DNA from: CADCTM01 sp049671305 | GTDB taxonomy: Bacteria > Cyanobacteriota > Cyanobacteriia > Cyanobacteriales > Coleofasciculaceae | DNA length: 64,000 nucleotides | NCBI GenBank assembly: GCA_049671305.1 | Contig: JBATUR010000088.1 | Location: 1 to 64,000, forward strand | Direction of reading: 5' to 3' | Shown here: positions 33,727-43,764 of the stretch, piece after piece | Layout of the letters: each line of letters opens with the position of its first letter | Position numbering within the stretch: position 1 is the stretch's first letter | Made by a program: the position numbers and the translations under genes | The notes under the pieces: model-generated | Seen by the model: the letters and a program-made list of their open reading frames with translations, nothing else | What the model was told of the DNA's origin: nothing | The model's database searches: none

Positions 33727-35961
33727 ATGGACGCCATAGCCACAACTCGCACTTTTGACGTTACAGTACCCGATTGGTTACAGGAATGTCTCGCCTCAAC
33801 TACAGAGGAACCTGTATCTGACGACATGGACTTAATCTGTCGGGCATTTCGCTTTGCCTACGAACTCCATCAAGGTCAATATCGTGCCTCTGGAGAACCC
33901 TATATTGCCCATCCCATTGCTGTTGCGGGTTTATTGAAGGATTTAGGCGGTAGTAGTGTGATGATTGCTGCAGGCTTTTTACACGATGTTGTAGAAGATA
34001 CAGACATCACAGTTGAAGAAATTGAGTCTCGCTTCGGCGTCGAGGTACGCTGCTTGGTAGAAGGTGTCACCAAACTCTCTAAATTTAGCTTTTCTAGCAA
34101 AACCGAGCGTCTTGCTGAAAACTTCCGCCGAATGTTTTTGGCAATGGCATCAGATATTCGGGTAATTGTGGTCAAATTGGCAGACCGACTGCATAATATG
34201 AGGACACTGGAACATTTGGCGCCAGAAAAACAACGCCGTATTGCTTTAGAAACACGAGAAATTTTTGCACCTTTAGCTAATCGTTTGGGTATTGGTCGTT
34301 TTAAGTGGGAATTAGAAGATTTATCGTTTAAATATCTAGAGCCAGAAGCTTATCGCGAAACTCAGAAGCTAGTAGCAGAAAGGCGTTCAGACAGGGAAGA
34401 GCGATTAACAAAAGTCTCTGATATTTTGCGCTCAAGTATGGACGATACTGGCATTAAATGCTTGGAAATTAGTGGACGCCCTAAACATCTTTACGGTATT
34501 TATCAGAAGATGCAGCGTCAGAAAAAAGAATTTCACGAAATTTATGACATCGCAGCAATGCGCTTAATTGTTGAGACAAAAGAAGAGTGTTACCGCGCCT
34601 TAGCTGTTGTCCATGATGCCTTTCGCCCCATTCCTGGCAGGTTTAAAGATTACATTGGTTTACCGAAGCCAAACCGTTACCAGTCATTGCATACAGGTGT
34701 TATTGGCTTTACCGGGCGTCCGATAGAAGTGCAAATTCGGACTTTAGAAATGCACCAAGTTGCAGAATTAGGCATTGCTGCCCATTGGAAGTATAAAGAA
34801 TCCGGTGGCTCAAATAATACCCGCATTACTGCCGAAGATGAAAAGCTGACTTGGCTGAGGCAGTTGCTGGAATGGCAAAATGACCTCAAAGATGCTCAAG
34901 AATATATGGAGAGCATTAAGGATAATTTATTTGATGATGATGTTTATGTCTTTACTCCCAGTGGTGATGTAATTCCTTTAAGTCGGGGCGCAACGGCAGT
35001 CGATTTTGCTTACCGAATTCATACCCAAGTTGGTAACCACTGCGCCGGAGTGCGAATTAATGAACGTTGGGCGGTGTTGGATAGTCAGCTAAATAATGGC
35101 GATATTGTTGAGATTTTGACTAAAGAAAATAGTCATCCTAGTTTAGATTGGCTGAATTTTGTAGTGACGCCAAGTGCTAGGAATCGTATACGACAATGGT
35201 ATAAGCGATCGCATCGTGATCAAAATGTCGCACGTGGCAAGGAACTTCTAGAAAAGGGACTTGGCAAAAAAGGTTTTGAAGCTTTGCTAAAATCTGAACC
35301 GATGCAAACTGTTGCCGAAAAATGTAACTACCATAGCGTTGATGATTTACTTGCTGCCCTCGGTTATGGTGAAGTTACGCTCAACAACGTGGTTAATCGA
35401 CTCCGAGAAATCATTAAAGCCAAGCAACCCGTAGAAACTGAGATTCCGCTACCACCTGTTGCACCGCCTCCTTCAGCTAAAGTCTTAGCTAATTTTACTA
35501 AAGGTGAAGCAATTGCAGGTGTTGAAGGATTATTGCACCACCTAGCCGGTTGTTGTAATCCAATTCCTGGAGAAGCGATTATTGGTGTGGTAACACGCTT
35601 GCGGGGTATTTCTATTCATCGCCAAGGTTGTGTAAATGTCGAGAATGTACCAGGTGAGCGCATTGTTCCAGTTAGTTGGAATCCCACTGATCCAAACAGC
35701 GGCAGACCACAAACTTATCCGGTTAATATTCAATTGGAAGTACTCGACCGAGTGGGTGTATTTAAGGATATTTTATCTCGTTTGAGTGACCAGAATATTA
35801 ATGTTCGTAATGCACAAGTGAAAACCCAAGAAGGAAGTCCGGCAATTATCGACTTGTGTATTGATATCCGTGACCACAAACAACTAGAAAGTAGCTTTTG
35901 CCAAATTAAGAAAATGAGCGATATTTTGAATATACGCCGCCTCAGTCAAGTTGAGGAATAG
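33727..35961 (+). CDS. rel: Bifunctional (p)ppGpp synthetase/hydrolase
   Basis: Makes and degrades the stringent-response alarmone. The 744-residue protein has an HD hydrolase domain (HPIAVAGLLKDLGG; FLHDVVEDT), a synthetase domain (EIYDIAAMRLIV; FKDYIGLPKPNRYQSLHTGV), a TGS domain (VYVFTPSGDVIPL), a conserved Cys/His region (HHLAGCCNPIPGEAIIG) and an ACT domain at the end. Both catalytic centres appear intact, so it should act in both directions. The full RSH length and order are present. Confidence 0.96.
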   Translation: MDAIATTRTFDVTVPDWLQECLASTTEEPVSDDMDLICRAFRFAYELHQGQYRASGEPYIAHPIAVAGLLKDLGGSSVMIAAGFLHDVVEDTDITVEEIESRFGVEVRCLVEGVTKLSKFSFSSKTERLAENFRRMFLAMASDIRVIVVKLADRLHNMRTLEHLAPEKQRRIALETREIFAPLANRLGIGRFKWELEDLSFKYLEPEAYRETQKLVAERRSDREERLTKVSDILRSSMDDTGIKCLEISGRPKHLYGIYQKMQRQKKEFHEIYDIAAMRLIVETKEECYRALAVVHDAFRPIPGRFKDYIGLPKPNRYQSLHTGVIGFTGRPIEVQIRTLEMHQVAELGIAAHWKYKESGGSNNTRITAEDEKLTWLRQLLEWQNDLKDAQEYMESIKDNLFDDDVYVFTPSGDVIPLSRGATAVDFAYRIHTQVGNHCAGVRINERWAVLDSQLNNGDIVEILTKENSHPSLDWLNFVVTPSARNRIRQWYKRSHRDQNVARGKELLEKGLGKKGFEALLKSEPMQTVAEKCNYHSVDDLLAALGYGEVTLNNVVNRLREIIKAKQPVETEIPLPPVAPPPSAKVLANFTKGEAIAGVEGLLHHLAGCCNPIPGEAIIGVVTRLRGISIHRQGCVNVENVPGERIVPVSWNPTDPNSGRPQTYPVNIQLEVLDRVGVFKDILSRLSDQNINVRNAQVKTQEGSPAIIDLCIDIRDHKQLESSFCQIKKMSDILNIRRLSQVEE

Positions 35962-36044
35962 CGCAGTAGATGACACTCCTAGGTTTAAAAATAAAGGATT
36001 TCTAGTTAGAAATTGACTCAGTGCAGAAAACATTTTTCACGATG

Positions 36045-37535
36045 CTACTTCTTGGAAGGAGGGCAAATGTTTTTGGTGCGGCTTTTCCAAACCCATCCTG
36101 ATTCAGGCGAGCTAATTTCCATCCAACCAGATTCTTCTTTGCCAGTGGCGGTTAATTTGGTTCCTTGAGGGATAACTTTCCCAGTTCTACTACGTCCAGA
36201 ACCTGTGCGTAGGTTGGTTGGACTAGTAACTTGAAAACAAGCCTTTTTTGGTTCAGGTTTCGGTTTAGATGGTGTGGCTGCCGTTTTGTTTTGCGTAATT
36301 ACAGCAGTGGGGGTTTGTTGACGATTAATCACGGTAATTCCGATCGCCAAAATAACTGCACCGGACCCAATTACCAAGGGCAATTTACTTGCCGATTGAG
36401 GAGCAGGATTATGGTTATATTGTGGACTAGTTGGCGATCGCCAAGGGTTGGCAGGAGCAACGCTGATGGTATTTTCACTAGCATCAGGTTGGGGTATGGG
36501 AATGGTTGATGCTCCCGGATCTCCAGGATCTGAGGTTCTATTCAACGGCGGGACGAGGGGTTGAGCTGATGGATCAATCGTCCGCAGTAGCATCGTTGCC
36601 GAGCGATACTGAGCCTCCCGCAGTGACCTAACGACAGACCAATAACTGCTTCTAAAAAAGCCACTAACTTTTTGGCTAACCATAGCCGCTAAGACAGCAG
36701 GTTTGGAGAAATTAGTGGAAGAAGCGATCGCTTGTAGTGCCTCAGTTGCTGATTGGTAACGGTTTTTGAAGTAGTGGCGCACCATCTGATTGAGGATATT
36801 TGCTGTGGTTTCACTGACTTGAACATGAGTCCGCCAAATGATTTCTCCCGTATCAGGTTCCTCTAATAACTGCCTAGGATTCAGTCCAGTCAAAGCCTGG
36901 ATACCAATCATCCCTAAAGCATAAATATCACTGCTAGGGCGTGGTCTGCCTTGTCCTTGCTCACTAGGCATATAGCCTGGAGTACCAATAGCAACAGTCT
37001 CATTCACTGCTTGTTGAGTAAAAAGTGAATGCAACTGCACTTGCTTAACAGCACCAAAATCCACTAAAACGATTTTATGATCGGAGGCGCGGCGGATCAG
37101 ATTATCTGGTTTGAGATCGCGATGGATCACCCCATTATTGTGAACAAATTCTAGAATTGATAAGATTTCTTGCAGCAGTTGCATCACCTGGCTTTCAGTC
37201 CAGCGTTTACCAGGCGGTAGTTCCACACTCAGAGGATGTCCATCAATAAATTCCTCCACCAAATAAAACTCTTCATCTTCTTCAAAATAAGCTAAAAGTC
37301 GTGGAATCTGGTCATGGTCGCCCAGCTTTTCCAGAGTTTCGGCTTCACTATTAAATAAGCGTCTGGCAGTTTGCAAAAATTCAGGATCACTAGTAGCTGG
37401 CTTCAGGTGTTTTACAACGCAAGTCGGATTACCTGGTCGGCGAGTATCTTGAGCTATATAAGTATGACCAAATCCGCCCTCACCGAGTACTTTGACCACC
37501 TGATAACGTTGGTCGAGTAATTTGCTTAACATCAT
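36045..37535 (-). CDS. Ser/Thr protein kinase with membrane helix and SH3-like tail
   Basis: A 496-residue eukaryotic-type kinase. Kinase domain residues about 10-270: GEGGFGHTYIAQD loop, catalytic HRDLKPDN, DFGAVKQ in place of the usual DFG-start segment, and PGYMPSEQGQGR. A Pro/Ser-rich linker is followed by one membrane helix (PLVIGSGAVILAIGITVI, about 385-402) and an SH3b-like domain (VTSPTNLRTGSG... ESGWVW), presumably outside the membrane. The kinase-in, SH3-out layout suggests sensing of the cell wall or surface. It is divergent from the DAxT-repeat/FHA gene pair. Confidence 0.92.
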   Translation of the reverse strand: MMLSKLLDQRYQVVKVLGEGGFGHTYIAQDTRRPGNPTCVVKHLKPATSDPEFLQTARRLFNSEAETLEKLGDHDQIPRLLAYFEEDEEFYLVEEFIDGHPLSVELPPGKRWTESQVMQLLQEILSILEFVHNNGVIHRDLKPDNLIRRASDHKIVLVDFGAVKQVQLHSLFTQQAVNETVAIGTPGYMPSEQGQGRPRPSSDIYALGMIGIQALTGLNPRQLLEEPDTGEIIWRTHVQVSETTANILNQMVRHYFKNRYQSATEALQAIASSTNFSKPAVLAAMVSQKVSGFFRSSYWSVVRSLREAQYRSATMLLRTIDPSAQPLVPPLNRTSDPGDPGASTIPIPQPDASENTISVAPANPWRSPTSPQYNHNPAPQSASKLPLVIGSGAVILAIGITVINRQQTPTAVITQNKTAATPSKPKPEPKKACFQVTSPTNLRTGSGRSRTGKVIPQGTKLTATGKEESGWMEISSPESGWVWKSRTKNICPPSKK

Positions 37536-37785
37536 CTCGCTTCCCGAAGGTAAATCGTATTACCAGCTTTTCCAGGAAGAAGTAATCTCTTCCGGATCTT
37601 TGAGAATACATGAGCTATAAAAGAGACTTAGCACACACATCAGGGTATTATCACTGACGCATAAGATGGGGTATTTGCGCTACAGCCTCCCCATCAACCC
37701 AGAGATTTGAGATAAGAATTTCATCTCAAATCTTTAGTTCATAAAACTTTTTAAATTTAGCTGCAAATGGAGGTAGTTAAAACTC

Positions 37786-38202
37786 ATGGGTTCAACAATA
37801 TTTTGGGGAATTATCGTATTTATTGCTTTGATGCTTATACTGTTTTTCGGCTATAAGATATGGCGACGCACTAAGCCTACTAAATCCAGAAGACGCTCTC
37901 ACAACCGAACAACAGCCGATGCTTACAGACAAAATGAGCAGCCTGAACCGGGAAATTCAGCAGATGCGGCAACACAGCTTGGACATTCCTTAAAGAGAAA
38001 TTCTACAGACGCTCGCACCATATCTAGACCATCTCAAAACCCGCATTTAGAAGATGCTCAAACAAAAATTAGACAGGATCAAAAAGACGAGCAACCACAG
38101 CTAGAACCCCCGCCTAACCTTAATTCAGCCGACGCACCAACGCAAATTGGACGTCAGCAAAATAACAACATAGATCCAGAAGATAACCGCACGAAAATTT
38201 GA
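37786..38202 (+). CDS. Single-pass membrane protein with repeated DAxTx[IL] motifs
   Basis: A 138-residue protein not known to me. Residues 5-25 form one membrane helix, followed by a basic patch (KIWRRTKPTKSRRR), so the tail is likely cytoplasmic. The tail is polar and disordered and carries five DAxTx[IL]-type motifs with Thr63, Thr78, Thr93, Thr119 and Thr136 (the last is DNRTKI). Its stop overlaps the untranslated start region of the FHA gene, so the two are co-transcribed. The repeated Thr sites may be phosphorylated and read by the FHA protein; this is inference. Confidence 0.65.
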   Translation: MGSTIFWGIIVFIALMLILFFGYKIWRRTKPTKSRRRSHNRTTADAYRQNEQPEPGNSADAATQLGHSLKRNSTDARTISRPSQNPHLEDAQTKIRQDQKDEQPQLEPPPNLNSADAPTQIGRQQNNNIDPEDNRTKI

Positions 38203-38216
38203 GGGGAAGGGGAAAG

Positions 38217-38873
38217 ATGATTAAAATCAGAGTGATTCATTACCAAACAGGCGAGTCTCAAGAAAAAACCTTGTCCTCAGAAACAATGATTCAAGGAGGG
38301 GGTCTTATTGGTCGAAACCCCCAATGTGACTTAGTTCTGAATAGTCCTGAAGTGAGCCGTGTACATGGCAGGATTTTTTATAAGGAGGGGGATTATTACT
38401 TTACAGATCTTGGTAGTACAGATGGTTCCCAAGTTAATAGTGAAGATGCTAAGACTAATCAAAATTTTCTGCTGACGACGAATGATATCATCCGTATTGG
38501 TGATTTTATTTTGCTCATTGATCAAGTATTTAATGATATTAGTCCAGTATCTGAGTTCAAAAATGACTCGGTTGTACAGGCACCAACTCAGCTAGAGCAG
38601 CGGCAAGATGATTGTATTACAGATCCACTTCAGATTCAGGAGTTAATCTTTAAGGCAGAGGAATTAAAAGCTCAAGGCATACTTAAGCAAGGCATTCCTG
38701 AGCTGGTTTTTCAAGACAAACGCCTAGTGGAAGATTTATCCCTCTCCAAACGCTTCCATCAAAAAGCTCTGGAGCTGTGTCAATCGGAACTAAATATTGG
38801 TAAATTTTGTATATTAGTGGAATATTGTGACCACTTTACTATTTGGCAGCAAAAGATAGAAAATGTAACTTGA
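38217..38873 (+). CDS. FHA-domain protein
   Basis: A 218-residue cytoplasmic protein. Residues about 25-100 are a forkhead-associated domain: GRNPQCDLVL, SRVHGRIFY (the phosphothreonine-binding Ser/His region) and DLGSTDGSQVN. The C-terminal half is helical and unassigned; it contains APTQLEQR, like the motif repeats in the preceding gene. Start chosen at the ATG with GGGGAAAG just upstream; a TTG 18 bp earlier is also possible. A kinase gene is nearby on the other strand. Confidence 0.85.
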   Translation: MIKIRVIHYQTGESQEKTLSSETMIQGGGLIGRNPQCDLVLNSPEVSRVHGRIFYKEGDYYFTDLGSTDGSQVNSEDAKTNQNFLLTTNDIIRIGDFILLIDQVFNDISPVSEFKNDSVVQAPTQLEQRQDDCITDPLQIQELIFKAEELKAQGILKQGIPELVFQDKRLVEDLSLSKRFHQKALELCQSELNIGKFCILVEYCDHFTIWQQKIENVT

Positions 38874-38904
38874 ATCACACTATTAAATTAAGGATATCGA
38901 CTCA

Positions 38905-39861
38905 ATGCGTTCTGCCTGCCTAATTTTTAATCCTGTTGCCGGTCAAAGCGATCCAGAAGAAGATTTGTCGCAAATACGAACACTTCTGGAACCAGAATTT
39001 GATTTGGATATTCGCGTCACTACGCCAGAAATTGATGCTAATCAATTGGCTCATGAAGCAGTTAAAAGAGGTGTTAATTTAATTATTGCTTCTGGAGGTG
39101 ATGGCACGCTCTCAGCAACGGCAGAAGCCTTGGTGAGGACGGATATTCCAATGGGGGTAATCTCACGAGGAACGGCAAATGCTTTTGCCTCGGCTTTGGG
39201 AATTCCTGACACAATTGAAGCAGCTTGTCAAACAATTTTGGACGGTAAAACTAGAAAGGTTGACGCGGCATTGTGTAATGGTAAACCGATGGTTTTATTA
39301 GTTGGGGTTGGCTTTGAAGCAGAAGTAGTTGAAAAAGCAGATCGAGAGACTAAAAATCGTCTGGGAATGATGGCTTATGTGTTGGCTGGGGTAAAACAAT
39401 TGCGGGAGCTTGAGAAGTTTGAAGTCACAATTGAGACTGCTGACAAAGTGATTACGGTAATGGCAGCAGCAGTAACAATTGCTAATGCCGCACCATCAAC
39501 TTCAATTCTTGCTCAAGGACCTGCGGGAATTGCTTTTGATGATGGGTTGTTAGATTTAACGGTGGTAGCACCCTCAAGTCCTGCCGGTGCGATCGCTTCT
39601 GCATATCATTTATTACAAACTGCCTTAAGTGGCGAGGCAGCAGATCGAGATGATATTGGTTATCTACGGACAAGCCACTTAAAGATAGACGCAAATCCTC
39701 CTCAAAAAGTTGTTTTGGATGGTGAAATTGTTGGTACAACACCAATTGATGTTGAATGTATTCCTGGAGGTTTAACAATTTGTGTACCGTCGGTAGCAGA
39801 GGTACAATTAACAGAAAAGCTGGAGGGATTGCCTGAGTTAACAATTGAAGAAAAGCTTTAA
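38905..39861 (+). CDS. YegS/BmrU-family lipid kinase
   Basis: A 318-residue protein of the diacylglycerol kinase catalytic fold. Visible are the nucleotide-binding IIASGGDGTLSATAEALV and the family pattern GVISRGTANAFASALGIP, with a C-terminal beta domain (VVLDGEIVGTTPIDVECIPG). It likely phosphorylates a lipid such as diacylglycerol, but the substrate is not known. It follows the FHA gene after 31 bp and may share its transcript; it converges with glcD with an 11-bp gap. Confidence 0.88.
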   Translation: MRSACLIFNPVAGQSDPEEDLSQIRTLLEPEFDLDIRVTTPEIDANQLAHEAVKRGVNLIIASGGDGTLSATAEALVRTDIPMGVISRGTANAFASALGIPDTIEAACQTILDGKTRKVDAALCNGKPMVLLVGVGFEAEVVEKADRETKNRLGMMAYVLAGVKQLRELEKFEVTIETADKVITVMAAAVTIANAAPSTSILAQGPAGIAFDDGLLDLTVVAPSSPAGAIASAYHLLQTALSGEAADRDDIGYLRTSHLKIDANPPQKVVLDGEIVGTTPIDVECIPGGLTICVPSVAEVQLTEKLEGLPELTIEEKL

Positions 39862-39872
39862 TTTGAGTTAAT

Positions 39873-41342
39873 TCAAAATCTTTCTACTGCCTCAAATTGC
39901 TTGACATTTTGAGCATTTGCTGCTTCTCCACAAGTCTTTGGTGTCGGGAAAATCTTACCAGGATTTGCTAAACCTTTGGGATTAAAAACCTGCCTTACCC
40001 ATTGCATTGTTTGCAAGTCAGTTTCGCTAAACATATCAGGCATAAAGCATTTTTTATCGGAACCAATGCCATGTTCACCTGATATACTACCACCCACTTT
40101 TACACAAAGTCGCAGAATTTCGCCGCCCAATTCTTCGACTTTTTCTAAAGCACCAGGAATGGCATTATCATAAAGAATAAGTGGATGAAGATTGCCATCG
40201 CCGGCATGAAAGACGTTGGCTATTTTATAACCATATTCTTTACTTAAATTTTCCATTTCTTGGAGGACACCGACTAATTGAGTTCGCGGAATAACGCCAT
40301 CTTGAACAAAATAATCGGGGCTAATATGACCTGCTGCGGCAAAGGCTGCTTTACGTCCTTTCCACAATTTTAAGCGGGTTTCAGTGTCACTAGCTGTGGT
40401 AATATTTCTGGCATTATTCTTCTTGCAAATTGCAGCAACAAGCTGTTTATTTGTTGCCACTTCCACCTCTAAACCATCAAGTTCTACTAATAAGATAGAT
40501 CCAGCATCTCTGGGATAGCAACCAGTAGCTACCACATCTTCTACCATGTTGATGCTGAGGTTGTCCATTATTTCCATGCCACCAGGAATTATGCCAGCAC
40601 TAATAATATCAGCAACTGCCCCTCCAGCTTCTTCAATTGTGCTAAAGTCTGCTAAGAGAACACAAATTGATTCTGGTGTTTTGAGTATTCTTAAAGTAAT
40701 TTCTGTGGCGATACCTAAAGTGCCTTCAGAACCGACAAATAGTCCTGTCAAGTCATAACCTGGACTTTCTTGAACTTTCCCCCCAACATCGACAATAGAA
40801 CCATTTGGAAGAACTAATTTTAAGCCGATAACATGGTTAGTAGTGACTCCATATTTCAGGCAATGTACGCCACCAGAATTTTCAGCTACATTACCACCAA
40901 TTGAACAAATAATTTGACTGGAAGGGTCTGGGGCATAATAGAAACCTGCACCACTAACTGCTTGAGTAACCCAGTTATTAATTACACCTGGTTGCACAAC
41001 AATTTGCTGATTTTCTAAGTCAATGTCAATGATTTGTTTCATCAAAGCAGTGACAATTAAAACGCAATTTTCTAAAGGTAAAGCACCTCCTGATAAACCA
41101 GTCCCAGCACCCCGCGCCACCCAGGGAATTTGGTTTTGGTCACAGATTTTTACGGCTTCTGCCACTTGTTGAGTGTTTCGTGGCAATACTACTAATGCGG
41201 GACGTTGACGGTAACTAGTTAAACCATCACATTCGTAGGTTAGTAATTCTTCACGACGTTGGACGACACCATTTTTACCCACGGCGGCTTCAAATTGCTT
41301 AATAATGGGTTTCCAGTTACGTTGTTTTTCTTGAGTTAGCAT
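39873..41342 (-). CDS. glcD: Glycolate oxidase/dehydrogenase FAD-binding subunit
   Basis: FAD-linked oxidase of 489 residues that oxidises glycolate to glyoxylate in photorespiration. It has the FAD-binding PCMH pattern (RGAGTGLSGGALPLENCVLI; DPSSQIICSIGGNVAENSGG) and the C-terminal oxidase pattern (VFHAGDGNLHPLILYD; GSISGEHGIGSDK). In cyanobacteria the enzyme works as a dehydrogenase linked to the electron transport chain. Full length; monocistronic. Confidence 0.93.
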   Translation of the reverse strand: MLTQEKQRNWKPIIKQFEAAVGKNGVVQRREELLTYECDGLTSYRQRPALVVLPRNTQQVAEAVKICDQNQIPWVARGAGTGLSGGALPLENCVLIVTALMKQIIDIDLENQQIVVQPGVINNWVTQAVSGAGFYYAPDPSSQIICSIGGNVAENSGGVHCLKYGVTTNHVIGLKLVLPNGSIVDVGGKVQESPGYDLTGLFVGSEGTLGIATEITLRILKTPESICVLLADFSTIEEAGGAVADIISAGIIPGGMEIMDNLSINMVEDVVATGCYPRDAGSILLVELDGLEVEVATNKQLVAAICKKNNARNITTASDTETRLKLWKGRKAAFAAAGHISPDYFVQDGVIPRTQLVGVLQEMENLSKEYGYKIANVFHAGDGNLHPLILYDNAIPGALEKVEELGGEILRLCVKVGGSISGEHGIGSDKKCFMPDMFSETDLQTMQWVRQVFNPKGLANPGKIFPTPKTCGEAANAQNVKQFEAVERF

Positions 41343-41453
41343 AGATGGCTTTTTGGAAGTGGGGGTGTAGATTTTTTTATATAGCGATCGCTTTTATTGT
41401 TCAGTAACCTTTGATAACTCGTTTTACATTCATGATTTAGCGACTACCTATTT

Positions 41454-42191
41454 TTAATTTACTACATATTTTTCAATTATGTCTTTCCAGACTAAATATC
41501 CTCGCCCATTTAAATGTACTCCATCTGAGGTATATTGCATATCTAATTGATTTTCCTTATCTAAAAAAGCCGGAAATAAGTTTACATATTGAAAACATAA
41601 AACTTGAGTTAATCCTCTTATTTTATCATTCAAAACCACAATTTTTTGATTAATATCATTATTTCTTAATTGATTATTTATAGGTAAAAGGCTTTGAATA
41701 AATACTTGTTCTTTTGGAATTTTATTTTGCAAACTTTCTAAAATTAGTTGATAATTATTTGCTACATCTTCTACTGAAATTCCTTGATTTAAATCGTTAA
41801 TACCAATCATCAAAAAAAGCTTGGCAGGCTTAGATTCAATAATATGACTAATCCGGTTTAATATTCCGTCTGTTGTATCTCCACAAATTCCCCGGTTTTT
41901 GATATTTTCATTCATAAATATTTCTGACCATTCACATAGATCAGTAAGACTATCACCCAGAAAAACGATTGCTGATTCAGAATTAGATAGTGTTTCAAAG
42001 TGACTTTTTTTGTCCCAGTAGAAAGGATTATCGTACATGGAAATTTGCCTTATTTTATAAAGTCCAAAAGGAAACTTACGTCTCAAATAGAGTAAGCCAC
42101 CTCTTTTCATTATAAAATTAATTACCAATCCAATCAATAATATATTTAGGCAGATTGAAGTAATTAAAGTAATTTGAGTAATGATGTCCAT
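41454..42191 (-). CDS. SGNH/GDSL-family hydrolase
   Basis: A 245-residue protein with an N-terminal membrane helix (about 4-27) and an SGNH hydrolase fold: FLGDSLTDLCEW (block I, nucleophile Ser), GICGDTTDGIL (block II), LMIGINDLNQG (block III, Asn) and DGVHLNGRGY (block V, Asp/His). It is probably an esterase or deacylase outside or on the membrane. Substrate is unknown. The low GC content resembles its flanking DNA. Confidence 0.85.
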   Translation of the reverse strand: MDIITQITLITSICLNILLIGLVINFIMKRGGLLYLRRKFPFGLYKIRQISMYDNPFYWDKKSHFETLSNSESAIVFLGDSLTDLCEWSEIFMNENIKNRGICGDTTDGILNRISHIIESKPAKLFLMIGINDLNQGISVEDVANNYQLILESLQNKIPKEQVFIQSLLPINNQLRNNDINQKIVVLNDKIRGLTQVLCFQYVNLFPAFLDKENQLDMQYTSDGVHLNGRGYLVWKDIIEKYVVN

Positions 42192-42562
42192 TTATAACTG
42201 TTTGAAATATTAGTCTTGCTCACTGATACAACTAGTAATGATATATTTATAATAGGCAAGGTTTTTGATAAAAAGAGGCGCAGGACAATAGACCTTTAAA
42301 TTATTAGATAGGGTGTTATCCCAAGGATAATTTTTATAACATCTTTCAGTGGGTGCTAAATTAATTAGTTGGGAACTGATGAACACTTTTAATCAACTTC
42401 TGCATCACTCAAATCCTAATTGAATAAACAACAGCCTTTACACTAATAAATTGTCGTACGTCTTACTGCACAATACATTAGCAAGCAATTTTAGTAAACA
42501 AATTTCTGGTTTAGTCGAAGTACCTTAAAAACAATTAAAAATTTTGACTGTTGATCCAGCAC
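42192..42562. other. AT-rich gap between the SGNH gene and miaA
   Basis: These 371 bp hold no gene I can support. A small hairpin (TTATCC 42316-42321 with GGATAA 42325-42330, then TTTTT) looks like a plus-strand terminator but no plus-strand gene precedes it. Confidence 0.35.
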
Positions 42563-43525
42563 TTACTTAAGTTCAATAAACTGCTGCACTTGCTGCCAAA
42601 CCTGCTCTAATAAATCAGGATCATCTGCATTAAACCAGATGATTTCTGGAACCGCACGAAACCAAGTCCTTTGTCGTTTAGCAAATTGGCGAGTATGCAA
42701 AACCGTTAATTCTTTGGCTTGAATAAGAGAAATATCACCTAATAAGTATTGCTTCATTTCTTGATAACCCAAAGTATTCAACAAAGGCAAATCAAAGCCA
42801 TATTTTTCACCAAGATATCTTACCTCAGCTTCCCAACCTAGCTCCAACATTTGCTCAGTACGTTGTTGAATTCGATGATTAAGAATGCTAGTATCGCTAC
42901 ACTCCAAACCAATTTGCAAAATCGGATAATGGGGTGGATTTTCACCTTGTTGCTCAGAAATAGGACATCCAGTCACATAAAATACTTCTAAAGCCCGTAA
43001 TGTCCTCACATTATCATTAGCATGAATCTTCATTGCGGCAGTCGGATCAACTTGTTGTAGAAAAGCATAAAGTTGAGTTTGACCAAGCTGAGAAAGTTGT
43101 TTTCGTAATTCTATCTGTGGGGCAACTCGCGGAATTTTTAGCCCTTTTACCACCGCACGAATGTATAATCCAGTACCTCCAACTAATAAAGGCAAAGAAG
43201 TTTTGCAAGGTAATTCTTTTGAGGTAGACTCGTGGCAAGGCAGATGAAAATGACGAACTAAAGCTTGTGCTTGTAGTTGGTAATCTGCTAAGGTCATGGT
43301 TTCCGTGGGTTCACAGATATCTAATAAGTAATGAGGAACTTTTCTTTGTTCAGCGACTGACGGTTTGGCAGTACCGATATTAAACTCACGATAAACCTGA
43401 CGAGAATCTGCACTAATAATTACACAACCCAGCCGCTGTGCTAATGCTAACGCTAATCCTGACTTACCAGTTGCCGTTGCTCCGCAAATTGTGATCAAAC
43501 CCTGTCTTTCAAAGTTAAAAAGCAT
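42563..43525 (-). CDS. miaA: tRNA dimethylallyltransferase
   Basis: Adds a dimethylallyl group to A37 of tRNAs reading UNN codons. The 320-residue protein starts with the P-loop GATATGKSGLALALAQRL, then ISADSRQVYREFNIGTAKP and LLVGGTGLYIRAVVKGL, with the conserved RQFAKRQRTWFR near the end. Expected length. Divergent from gyrB. Confidence 0.96.
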   Translation of the reverse strand: MLFNFERQGLITICGATATGKSGLALALAQRLGCVIISADSRQVYREFNIGTAKPSVAEQRKVPHYLLDICEPTETMTLADYQLQAQALVRHFHLPCHESTSKELPCKTSLPLLVGGTGLYIRAVVKGLKIPRVAPQIELRKQLSQLGQTQLYAFLQQVDPTAAMKIHANDNVRTLRALEVFYVTGCPISEQQGENPPHYPILQIGLECSDTSILNHRIQQRTEQMLELGWEAEVRYLGEKYGFDLPLLNTLGYQEMKQYLLGDISLIQAKELTVLHTRQFAKRQRTWFRAVPEIIWFNADDPDLLEQVWQQVQQFIELK

Positions 43526-43764
43526 TATCCTCTCTTGTAGACATCAACTCAGAGTTACCCTAGCCCCCACTCATTTAAAAGCGGCAATTTTTTCACTTAC
43601 AATTGACAAAAAACCAGGAATTTATCTAAAGGTTAATCCCATCTATAAATTCCCCTTCTAGCAGCCCTGTGGTAGCCTTCAAGGCTTTTGTGTTAGAATT
43701 CATGAGTGTTTTCTCATTTTGAAGCATCACAACGGCTTACAGCTTTTACTGGAGAATCCCTGAC

